Positions 38,401-51,100 of a stretch of DNA of 64,000 nt are shown piece after piece (the stretch's first letter is position 1; each line of letters begins with the position of its first letter). Both the position numbers and the translations under genes were made by a program. The DNA is from Eonycteris spelaea. Its lineage: Eukaryota > Chordata > Mammalia > Chiroptera > Pteropodidae. Location: contig PUFA01000007.1 in NCBI GenBank assembly GCA_003508835.1, forward strand, positions 14,345,001-14,409,000, in the 5' to 3' direction. The notes under the pieces were generated by a model that saw only the letters and a program-made list of their open reading frames with translations, did no database searches and had not been told where the DNA came from.

Positions 38401-41400
38401 GTGTGACCATGTATATTTATGTCTACGTGGGGGAGGGAAAACCATGGAAGGGAGGAAATTCAGAAGAATCATGTTACAGGGTCATATGCATAAAGCTGTT
38501 AAAGAATATTAGAGCACTTAGGTTCTAGTACCAAAATTTGTCTCAGGAGGAAGCACTCTAGTAGAAATAGAGGAAGGCTGGAGTATACTGACTGAAATAT
38601 GGGGTTTCTATCTGAGAGAATGTTATTCTGAGAGTCAAAGGTACAAGCGAAGCCGAGTATATAAGACAAAAATAAGGTCTAAACACCAAGGAGAGGGAGC
38701 GATGCACGCGTAGTTAGTTACTAAGTCTGAAGGACAAAAGGTGGGATTTGAGGTCAATATTAGAAAGCCAAGAATTCATGGCCAAGTGGAATAAGAGAGA
38801 GCACTGGCCTAGAACAGTTGGAGGGATGATCAAGATTCTAAACAGTTTCTTTAAATTACCCAGAAGCTCTTTGTGACTTGGAATTTTGTTTCAGCAAGTT
38901 AGTGGTTCAAGTGAGAGTAGGTTTGGGTTAAAGAGCCTAGGTTGAGTAGGCAGGTGATGTCGAGCATCTTTCCTGGGCTTGTTTGCCATCTGTATATCTC
39001 CTTTGGTGAAATGTCTGTTCAGGTCTTTGGCCCATTTTTAAATTAGCTTATTTGTTTTCTTATTTTTGAGTTTTAAGAATTCTTTGCATATTTTGGATAA
39101 CAGTCTTTTATCAGATTTATCTTTCGCAAATATTTTCTCCTGTCTGTAGTTGGTCTTCTCATTCTCTTAATAGTTTCTTTCACAGATAGATTTTTAATTT
39201 TAACATAGTCCAGCTTATCAATTATTTTTTTCATGGATAACATCTTTGAAATTATATCCACAAAGTTGTTATACCCAAGGTCATCTAGATTCTCTTCTGT
39301 GTTATCTTTTAGAAGTTTTTTTATCATTTTGCATTTTATATTTAGGTCTGTGATCTCTTTTGAGTTAAATTTTGTGAAAGATGTCAGGTCTACGGCCAGT
39401 TTTTTCAGCACAATTTGTTAAAAAGACTCTTTTCACTGTCGCATTACCTCTGCTGCTTTGTTCAAGATCAGTTAACTATATTTATGTACATCTATATCTG
39501 GGCTCTCTGCTGATATATTCGTTATTTAACCAAACCACACTGTCTTGATTGCTATAGCTTCATATTAAGTCTCGAGGTGGAGTAGTGTCAGTCCTCCAAC
39601 TTTGTTGTTCTCCAATATTGTGTTGACTGATCTGGGTTTTTTGCCTCTCCATAGAAACTTTAGAATCAGTTCGTCAATATCCACAAAATAATCTGCTGGG
39701 ATTTTAATTGGGATTGCACTGAATCTGCCGATTGAGTTGGGAAGAACTGACATCTTGACAATATTTAGTCTTCTATCTGTGAATAAACACTATCTTTATA
39801 TTTATTTAGTTCTTCCTTGCTTTCTTTCATCAGAGTTTTTAGTTCTCATATGTTTCATACATATTTTATTAGTTTTATACCTAAATATTTCATTTTTTGG
39901 TGCTAATGTAAATGGTATTGTGTTTTTAAATTCAAATTTAATGCGTTCATTGCTGGTATATAGGAAAGTGATTGACTTTTGTATACAGTAATCCCCCTTA
40001 TCTGTGGTTTCACTTTCTGCAAGTTTCAGTTACCTATGGTCAAAAATATTAAATGAAAAATTCCAGTAATAAACAAATCATAAGCTTTAAGTTTTCTACC
40101 ATTCTGAGTAGAGTAATGAAATCTCACGCTATCCTGTTTGGGAAGTGAATCATCCCTTTATCCAGCGTATCCATGCTGTATCCACTGCCCACTGTTAGTC
40201 ACTTAGTAGCCATCTTAGCTATCAGGTCAGTTATCAAAGAGGGAAACCACATTCACATAACTTGTTTTACAGTATATAGTTATAATTATTCTATTTTTAT
40301 TATTATTGTTAATTTATTACTGTACCTAATTTATAGATTAAACTTGATCATAGCTATGTGTGTATAGGAGAAAACACAGTGTATATAGGGTTCAGTATTG
40401 CCGGTGGTTTTAGGCATCCCCTGGGGATCGTGGAACACATCCTCTATGGAAAAGGGGGACTGCTGTATTAACTTTGTATCTGCTATAATAGCTTATTAAT
40501 TTCAGGATGTTTTTGTGTATTTTGAATTTTCTACACACATGATCTTATTTGTGACAGCTTTATTTATACCTTCCCAAACTGTAAACCTTTTATTTTCTTT
40601 ATCTGTCTTATTTCATTAGGTAGGGCTTTCAGTACGATGTTGAAAAGGAGTAGTGAGAGGATACATCCTTACCTTGTTCCTGATCTTAGCAGAAAAACTA
40701 GTTTCTCACCATTAAGTTTGATGTTAGCTATAGATTTTTTGTAGATGTTTTTATGAAGTTGAGAAAGTTCTCTATTCCTAGGTTGCAGGGTTTTATTTAT
40801 CATGGATGTTAGATTTTGTTAAATGCTCTTTCTGCATCTATTAATATGATATTTTTTTCTTCTTTAGCTTGTTGATGTGATGGATTATGTGAATGCATTT
40901 TCATATATGTTGGACCAGCCTTGCATCCCTGGTATAAACCTTACTTGGTTGTTGTGTATAATTCTTTTTATACATCGTTGGATTCAACTTGCTATTATTT
41001 TATTGAGGAGTTAATTTTTTTCTTTGAGCCACACTTGTAAAAATAATTGTTGTTCAAGAATAAATAAGTTTTACACTTTATAGAAAATTCAGATAGAGAG
41101 GTTAAAAAAGTACTTAATGCCATCACTCAGAGATAGCTACTCCACCATTTTGGTATATTTCTTATAGTCTTTTATAATAGAAATAATAACAGCAATAAAT
41201 ATCATTACTGCATTGAGTGACTGCTTGAAGTAACTAAGTAATAACTGAGGTAGAAATCCCACGGTGCTCTGTTAACAAAATGAGGCCGATGAAAGGAGGA
41301 AAGAGGATACAAATGACTGCTTTTGTCTAGAGGCTTCTGATTAAGATGAGAAAAATGGTTTAAGGAAGAGATTAAATGTTCACTTTAATAACCTTTTCTC

Positions 41401-44400
41401 TACCCTTCTGAACACCCCATTGTAAACTCAGCAATTCAGGCTTCTAACCAGGTTCTCAGGATGTTTGACAGCACTGAGAATGTTGGTAATGCAGTGTAGT
41501 TCATAGTTCATGTCTGCTGTGTTCCTAGGCTCCTGGTTAATTTTCAAACTTAGGAATGTGCAGTTGTTTTACTCACAGAGTGGTTTTTCCACTCATAGAC
41601 AAAAGACGCAAGAAATGGGAAGTTTAGCTATCCACTGAGAAAGGACTCTGTCCTCCTGGTTGCTGAAGCTCTTCCCTTGCCTGTCTTCACTGGAGCCTGG
41701 CAGAGGTTTGGAAGAGAGCTCTCTTGGAGTAAAATGCTCACGTAAACGCTGGCAGCTATACAGAATCCTTAATTTTGAGATTCCCAATTTGAAAGTTTCC
41801 ATGGACACTGGCATGCTGGGAGTGCAATGGGCTGTCGGAGTGAGGCTAGGTTGTGTATCTGAAAAGTTTTTCTGCTTTTTTATTTTTTATTTTAGAATAG
41901 TAGCCATTCAAAAGAAAAAAAGAGGACCTGTTGAGAAGGTAGTTAGAGCCTTCACAGTCTGTTTCATGCAGTCCACAATTTTGGGGGTCATTTTTAGAGT
42001 AGGCTCCTTTAAAACCTTGCAGGAAATTTTGTTAATAGAATATGCATTTCTGAAATTTCCAGTCAGTGTAAACTCTGATGCTTTTCATTTATGTAGCTTC
42101 CTGCTCCTGATCTTGTTCGATCTTTCTCAGTGTATTTCAGTAACACTTTTTTGGAAAATCTTTCTTAAGCCTTGATGCTTTCTAGCTAGTATGCTTTGTT
42201 TTTTGTGATCTGCCTGTAATAGAAAAGTAAATAAAACCTTGGTTTCTGTAGGCCAGCTAGCTAGGAGTTAATGGCTTCTAGCCCATGTCAAGCATATTGA
42301 ATGGTGTTGTTTTTAAGTACAAGCTCTTAATTCAGGGTTTTATGTGTTTAATTATGTATGTGTAAAGTGCCAGTTGCATGTCTCTTGGGTCCAGCCTAGC
42401 TTGGAAATATTAACTGCAAGAACACATAGAAAGTACCATGGGATGAGACATAACTCTTCAGATGTACATCCTTTATTCCAAGATTCACGTGGTAGGGAAC
42501 AGCATCCCAGTGGGAATAACAACAGAACCAGCCTGTTAACTGAGGAAACATCTCAATTAAGAAGAAAATATTTGAGGAACCGGAAGCAGGCAGGCAAAAA
42601 TCATTAGCAGCAATATGTTGTAGCAGAAATACACTGGACTGGACCAGAGGAAAGTTAGTTTTTAAATCTGACTTTATTATTGCATTTCTCTGGGACCTTT
42701 TTTTTTTTTTTTAAACTATAAAATGAGATTGTATGCAGCTTAATGAGAACAATCAGATGTTCACTAGTTAGTTTTGATCATTCACATGTAAGCCATAATT
42801 TTTTTTTTCAAATTACAATGCTAAGCTTAAATAATAATGTACTTTTTCACCCAAATGCGACTATAACGGAATAGATCAATACACTTGTAAACTAGGGCCT
42901 TAAGGTTTTAACAACTTAAGGGCCAATCAGTTGACCGAAGGAAGAAAATTCTTTTTGGAATTTCATTTGTGTAGAGGACCCAGGCCCCTCGAATGAGACG
43001 GAGACCACTACCTGTGCCCTAGGAAGTACTTCAGGGAGAAAGGGGAGATTTTTCCTTTAACCAGAGTAGTCTGTGACTGTAAAAAGGTTTGGCAATTTCT
43101 AGTATACACTATATAAAGGGAACCTTTTACATTGCCAGTTTCATCATTTGATACATCCAGCCTTCTCTCTTCTTTGCATATGTAGAATTTTCTCTTTTTC
43201 TGTAGCACCACAGACAGTATAGTCAAGAGTATGAGTCTATTACTCTAATCTTTGGGGAACAATAGGACAGATGCAGGAGAAGTCTTAAGAAACGTCAGAA
43301 ATGATGTCAGTGGCTCCTACGTAGCAGGTGCTAACAGGAAGGGCCTGCTGCTCTCGGAGAACTGAAGTTTTTAACGAATGGAGTTTTGATGTCAAGGAAG
43401 TGACATGGAACCCGAAAAGGGAGTTGTAAAAGCTGCTTCACTCCTGCCATTGGAGAACCAGAGTATTCAACCTGCCATATGACTGATCCCCCAGGAAGTC
43501 TCTTCTTTGGGCTCTGAATTAGAGTGGTTACCTTGACCCAGAAGTTTGTTCTTACCATTTCGAACTAGGTGGAGAATACCTATTTGTGAATTGGTAGAGA
43601 ACTGGAGTGAGAAGATGGCATAAAGGTTTTTATAGAGTAGATTTTTCTGCCTTTAATTCTCATTTGTAGCTTGACCTGTATCAAGTGTCATGTTGAAAAA
43701 CCTATGTAAAGAAATGGGAAATAGATAGTTTAATTTTTTGAAACCATGATTTAGTCACCTACTGCATGCAGTCTGGCCCACACCTATCCTGACTGTGCTG
43801 TCAGCTTCCTAGGTTTGAACCACATGTATATGTGAAGTCTAGTAAAATAGGTTGTGAGTCAGTTTTTATTATGACATCCATTTTTAGTCACTTGGAACTT
43901 TTAAGAGAGTTTCTTAGGCATTCAGAATAGTTCATCCCTTAGTTAAACTTCCTTGGTTTAATCTCTAAGAGAAGGTCTTAGCTCTTAGAAGACCTAATTT
44001 ATTTCAAGGGGAGAAATCCATTGATAAATGATCACAGTAAAGCATAACAGTCTGGAAATACACACTCTAAAAATAAAAAGGAATTACAAAAATAAACACA
44101 AATCACAGTTCTCAATCTGATACAGAATTTGCAGGTACATTAATAACATTTAACACTCCTCCTCCTTTTTTTTTTTTTTTTTTGCACCAGAGAGAGTACC
44201 TGCAGAGAGTATATGAATTCCTGAGGGCTTATGTCACTTAGTCACTTGATATATGAGCAGGTACATATCATTTGGGCCTTATTTTGCATTGACATTCTTA
44301 TGGCACTGTTATGACACAGTTTTTAAGAGGCCAATTAAAACTGGCTTTATGTTCCCCTCTCATTTAGTATTCCTCTTCCTCAATCTCCTTTCTTAGTTTT

Positions 44401-45097
44401 TCCCAGTTTGACTGTCCTCTGACAGACTGTTATAGTGAACAGAACACCAAACTGGAACAGTAAGATAGGAGTCCTTTGCATCTCCTACAAGTTTGCAGCT
44501 GTGCCTTTTTCCTCATCTGTGAAAGAAAGCAATTCCCATAGATGACAACTACTTTCTCTTTCTCTCTCAAATTCTCTGTTGGCCTTTCTCATTTTGTCTA
44601 CTGCCCTACATCTTCCCTGTTCCCTACTTCAGCTGCTCAGTATGCATAGTTGTTTAAAAATACTCATAAAGTAAATGTAGTTGTGAGGAAGTATCAATAA
44701 ATGCAGTTGCTGGCAATCTGTGGAGTTTAAAAGTTCTTATGCTGGTAGTTTCCCACTTTGTTTGCTTTTCTTACGCACTCATCAGGTATAGTCTACAGTC
44801 ATAATTTATTTGGTCTGCACAGTTGTCACAAAATAAAACAATAATATATTTTTATTCAAAAGAGTGAAAATTTAAACACGTTGTGGGAATATAGTTGGTG
44901 CATTTTTGGGGGAGAGCAGTTTGGCAGTATCATTCAGCATTTTTAATAGTATATATAAATTGACTCAATGACTCCAAAGGAACTTATATGCAAGTATTAA
45001 GAGGTAATACCCAAGGGTGTTCATTGATGTGTAGTTTGTAATAGTAAAGATTTGGAAATATCCTGTGTTTGCATTAAAAGGAAATGGTTAAATAGGT

Positions 45098-45136
<39 letters not shown>

Positions 45137-48100
45137 ACACACTCCATGTATAGTTGATGGAGATATTTATTTATAAATATCCATATATATGATTATCATA
45201 CATATATTAAAAATAACATAATGAAGTTGATCTGTAGGTACTGACATATTTTAAGTAGAAAAGACACAGAATGTTTATTATGTTCACTATGATCCGTTTA
45301 TATAAAAACAGCATAATTCTCTATGTACATATATACATATAATATAATTGTGTGTGTGTGTGTATAAATAACTACACAGAAAAGTGACTGGAAAGATACA
45401 AACCAAATGATTAACAGTAATTTGTCTCTGAGGAGGGAAATGGTATAGAAATGGAGAGAGAAGAATTTCATTTTTTATCATATATACTCATCTATTACAT
45501 TTTTAAAAGTAATTGTGTATTACTAATAAAAAATGAACAAAAGGAAAAAAACAGAAAAGGAAGGATAAAGAATTATTTTATATAGAATAAAAGAAGCAAA
45601 AAGATTAGCAGGATTTTCATCAAAGATATTAGGGGAACACTATTTGGAGGATATTCCTAAAACCTTAGGATCAGATAGAAACTGTATTTTGGCTGTGGCT
45701 ACCTACCATTTACATTAACAGCTCTCCCCTTTCATTTCTTTGTGTGTCGAACTTATTTGTCTGTATTCTGCAGGTAACTCGGGACCAGATGAAGGTGTTT
45801 ATACAGCAGGAATTTAAGAAAGTTCAGAAAGTGATTGCGTATGAGGAGCAGAAGGCCCTTCATCTAGTGGATATCCAGGAAGCAATGGCCACAGCTCATG
45901 TAACTGAGATATTGGCAGACATCCAGTCCCACATGGATAGGTTGATGACTCAGATGGCCCAAGCAAAGGAACAACTTGATACCTCTAATGAATCAGCTGA
46001 GCCAAAGGCAGAGGTAAAGGAGAATTCCCATAATTATTAGTAGCAGGAGAAATTGGAGGACACTGACTGCCATGTTTATTAGCTCTGGAAATGCCCTGTT
46101 ATGGTTCTTAAGCATGAATGAATTGAAAGCCTGGATATGGAATAGCGTTTTGACTGATGTGTAAACCAGCATGGAAGTATTGGCCGCTGGGGCCTGTAGC
46201 CAGCACCTGCTACCATGACGTAAAGGAGTACAGTCAGTGGGGCAAATACTAATCACAGTTAAGGAAGGAAGCCAGAAATCCTTGCCAGAGAAGAGGGCAG
46301 TTGACAGATCCCAAATCATGAAATATGCCTATCAATGAAGTCATCATAGAGATGAGAACTGGGCCGAATGAGAATAAGCCAAGAAATGGAACTAAAGCAG
46401 GCCAGAATGAAAGATTCTGGACTGATTTTGTGAATAATGAAAGGGTTCCTCAGGCTGGTTTTTAATGGAGCCTACTGCATAAATTGGCATAACTGCTGGA
46501 TTAAGAGAGGAATGTGGGCTAAGACATTTAAGATAAAAATGTGAAAGAAAGACACATGATAAATGTTGAATTACTCTAACAATGAATGTAGTTACTATAT
46601 GAATATAGTAACTATATTCATTGTTATTTTCTAATTGGAATAAAAGGATCTTAGGAATTTTACCAAATGACATATTCAGGCTTTTAAAATCTAGTTCAAA
46701 AAATAGTTTAGGCAGCCATTAAAAAAATTATATATATATATATATATATAAAACATAAATATATTTTATATATATATATAAAATTTATAACAAATTTTAG
46801 TTACTGGGGAGAGGCGGCTGTTCATCAGATTTTCATAGCATTGTGTTGAAAATTCTAGTCAAGCTTATGCCAGATGGGTTTTGAATAGGCCCTCCTAGAA
46901 GAAAACATAGGAGAGTCCTGTGAACTTTCCAGGACTGCTGCTGACTCAGTGAGCTCAGCCTTAACTAGAAGTCTTGCCTTGGCCCAAGAGAGCCTAGCCA
47001 CAGAATAGAGGAGCCATGATATAATCTAGGAGTCAGGTATTGTCCAAGCTATACTGACAGGAAATGTAAGAGACCGTTCCTTATCTGCCTCACTTATCCA
47101 GGGTTCCTGATTAATTTCATCAGTTTGTGAAAAGAATAGCTCCTGTTCTTTTCATTTCATCCTCCCAGAATTAAGATAGTGTATGCCTAGATAAGTTTCT
47201 AGATAGGCAGAGAGCACTTTAGAGTCATCATTTCATTTAATCCTTATATCAGCATTCATTATCTTCATTTTACTATGTGATACTGAGATGCAGAGAACTG
47301 CAGACACACTGACCCAGTGTTATTTAGTTAGTAAAAAATAGGATCAAGATTCAGATTTAAGTCTATCCTATTTTAATGCCTGTGCTCTGCTCTGTGCCAT
47401 ATGCCAAGCATCCTGTTTGTATCTGGGGAAAGAATAAGGACAATCTGTGTCCTAGATAGCTTTGTGGAGGTGGTCACTTTGTGTCTTAATAAACGAAAAG
47501 GTCAACCAGAGTTAATTTAAGGAATCAATGCCATAACTCTGTCCCCTGTCCCCAGTTCCACTCATATTGGAGCCTTGCATTTAATCTCTGTGTTAATTAG
47601 GTTGTTTTTCAAAAATAAAGATTTAATTTTGAGAGATAGCCCCCTCTCTTTTATTTTCATTTCAAATAATGAATTTAGTCCCTCCCTAACATTAACTGTC
47701 CTTTAAGTACTTCAGCTGCTCAACTGCACTGTACTTGTTAACTCTGATGGAATTACTCTTAGGCATGAAAGCTAATAAGGCCTAAGGACCAGCATGTAGA
47801 CAAAATGAGCTATTAAAAAGAAGTAGTGTTCAGCTGGCTAGAGCTTTTACAAAGAGCCGTTATCATCTAATAGCCTCTTGTTCCAGCTAATCTGGTAACT
47901 TATTGATCAGAGCAAATTTCTAGTACCTTTCTTTCACTCAGCAGAGGAATTCTTTTCTTTCCTTTGCATGAATAGATTTTTAGAAAAATTACTTGCATTT
48001 TGAATTTGGCTACCACCCCTCCCACAATTTTTTAATGAAAAATTTCAAACATACAGCAGATTACACCCATATACTTCCGCTCTAGATTCTACCATTAACA

Positions 48101-51100
48101 CTTTACTGTATTTGATTTATTATATATATATATGTATGTGTGTATATATATCTATATCTATCTATATATAGCCATCTTTTCAACCCTTATTTATCAATGA
48201 ATCTTATTTTTGATGCATTTAAAAAGCAGATTGCAGCTTCTGGTTCTGAACATGTGATTTCTTTTTATTGATTATTTAGGAGTATGTTGTTTAGCTTCCA
48301 AATATTAGGGATTTTTTTACATATCTTTTTTGTTTTTCATTTCTAATTTAATTCCATTGTGATCAGAGAACATATTCTGAATGATGTCAGTCTTTTAACA
48401 TTTATCAAGACTTGTTTTATGGCCCAACATATGGTCTCTCTTGGTGAATACATATGTACACCTAAAAAGAATGTGTATTCTGTACTATGGGGTGTAGTGT
48501 TTTATTAAATGACAATGAGGTGTTCAGAAAATTTCTTTTTACTGATTTTTTTTGTCTAGTTGTATCAACTGCTGAGAGAGGGGTTTAAATTTCCAAGTAT
48601 ATTCTATCAACTTTTCATATCTTGGAAGCTTACTAAGCAAATATACATTTATGATTGTTACATATTACTGATGAACTAGCCCTTTAATCATCATGAAAGT
48701 TATTCTTTTTCCTCTGATAATATTCTTTGTCTTGCTGTATATTTTATAAAATGATGATAGGGCTTTCCAATCTTATGCTTACTGTTTTCATGGTATATGT
48801 CTTTTCATCCAGTCGCTTTCAGTCTGTTTATTGTTAAAGTCTCTCCTGTTAGGCAGCACATAGCTAGGTCTTAATTCTTTTATCCATTCTAATAATCTCT
48901 GCTTTTAGTGGAAGTGTTCAGCTCATTACCATTTAAATGTTATTATTAACATGGTTAAATTTTGGTCTGCCATTTTGTGATTGGTTTTCTCTTTGTCCCT
49001 CTTTTTGTTCCTTTCATTGTCTTTTCCTGCTTCTTTTAAAATAATTATTTGAATTCCATTTTAACATATCTATTGGCCTGTTAGCTCTATTACTTTGTAT
49101 TATTTTTTGGTGATTTCTGTGAGAATTATACTATATACCCTTAAAATTTTAGTCTACTTAAAATTAACATTGTACCATTTCACATAAATTATAGACATCT
49201 TGAAACTATATAGGCCAGTTTACCTTCTTTTCATGTCTTTTATGTTATAGTATCATATATACAGAATCTACATATATTATAAAAACTGCAAGACAGTTCT
49301 AATTTTTGCTTAGTCATATGCTTTTAAGATTAAGAAGAAAAAATGGTTATAATTTTATATCTGTATATGTATATAAATTTTTAAACAAGTTTGTGGTAAT
49401 AGTTGCCTAACTATAAATTTACTAAAAGTCATTGAATATACACTTAAAACAGGTACTTTTATGGTATTATAAATTATGTCTCAATAAACTTAAAAAAGTC
49501 TGGATATCCTACCTGCTCAGATGCTATTTCCCTTTATCTATGAAGATTATTCTAAAACTAGTCTATTAACACAGTGTGTCTGTTTTAAGAAATCTTTAGT
49601 ACAGATTAATTCGATTAGGCCAAGTAGGATCACAGAGATTCTGGTTGAAAGAGTCCAAAGATGACCAGGTTTCCTGGTGACATTTCTTTTTAAAAATGTG
49701 TTTAATCTTTTTGGGTCACCTTATAGAATATATAGGGTAGGAGAGGAGCTTCAATACCAGTTCCACAGGTCTAAAAAGATGTGGTCTTTCCCTTCTTCAA
49801 ATAACTGAAGTTATTGCTTTCTTGATCATTACAGAATGTTTAAATTGTGTAGAAACAGTCCAAAGTGAATACACTAAATTGATAGTTATCATTAGGTATT
49901 GTATTTGTTTCATCTCTGTATGTGTATTTTTCCAGCTTTATTGAAATATTATTAACATATAAAGTAAGTTTAAGATATACAATATAATTATTTGATGCAT
50001 GTATATATTGAACAATTATTACCTCAGTAGGGTAAGTTAACACCTTCATCCCACTCACTTCCAATTTTCAACATCATGTTTAAAATTTTCCTCATATTAC
50101 TAAAAGTTCTTCATAAACATAATGTTTGAATCCTGAATCAATAATACAAATTTAACTTTTACCTCGTTTTAAGTTATTTCCAACTTTTTACTGTCATTTA
50201 AAATTGTAGAGAAAGTTTTTGTTTATAAATCATAAGCAATTACTGAGTCAAAGGTATGGACATTTTTTAGGCTCTTGTACATATTTGTAAATAGTCCACA
50301 GAGTAATTATAATTGTGAATATTTTCATTACCAGTTTGAAAAAAATCTCTTTTTGGGGCCTGAATTTAGTTATATCTTTTATAAACTTTTTTTGCCAAAG
50401 TTAAGTATTAAAAATTGTGTCTTTATTTTTATTTGTATGTCATGATTAATTCCATCTTTTGTCTAATTTTTAGAGAAGAGTACTGAGCTACAGTGAGATA
50501 ATCTTAGAAAAAGTTGATTCAGATGGGTAAATCATTAAAAATGATACGTACATACCCCAAACATTTTTATTTTAAACCTGAAATATGTATCTGTAAAGAT
50601 TCTTTGAGAAAATACGGGTTTGTTGTTTGGAGTAGAATGGAATGTGTCTGGCATATCATGTCCGTAGTGCACCATTTATAAGATCCAATATCAGTCCTCT
50701 GTAGTGAGGACGATAACATTCAGAGCAAGATGAGTATAGAACCTTAGACTTTTATATGTTCATTTTTTCCAGTATTTTGTGTGTGTCTCACCTACATCAA
50801 AATTGACAGCAATTTTTAAGTAACTGTTGAAAGCATTCAACTTAATTTTTATGGAATCACAACTCTTGGAAGCAAACAGTTCTCTCTTGTTTTTGTTATT
50901 TAATAAAGCGTGGCATAATTACAAGTTCGACTAATAAAAACAAGCTTAGGAACAAACTTGTTTGATTCTTGGTGAACATATATTTTCACTGGTGGAAGTA
51001 GAATTGAGAGGTTGTACTAGAGTGTAGCCTACCCGCCAAGAGCATTGAGGATGTTTTATGGATGGATTTGAGAACATTGCTGAACTAACAAATCCTTTAA

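Larger units (their letters stand above)
24844..45773 (+). other. TRIM44: TRIM44 intron 2 (20.9 kb)
   Basis: Bounded by GTAAGT at 24844 and the acceptor TGTATTCTGCAG ending at 45773. It holds the DNA transposons, L1 and MIR copies and microsatellites listed separately. Longer stretches where I see nothing are about 25410-26110, 26560-27300, 27400-28110, 30660-31390, 34070-35330, 37440-38950 and 41030-44880. Open stretches at 28139-28612 (minus) and 41660-42175 (plus) resemble no protein I know. Confidence 0.9.

Noticed and set aside
39073..39411. 112-codon minus-strand frame with protein-like sequence
   Set aside because: It is the C-terminal part of LINE-1 ORF2p in a decayed element.
41660..42175. 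171-codon open frame in intron 2
   Set aside because: No recognisable domain, no splice or promoter signals used, and a composition rich in Phe/Leu typical of AT-rich non-coding DNA.
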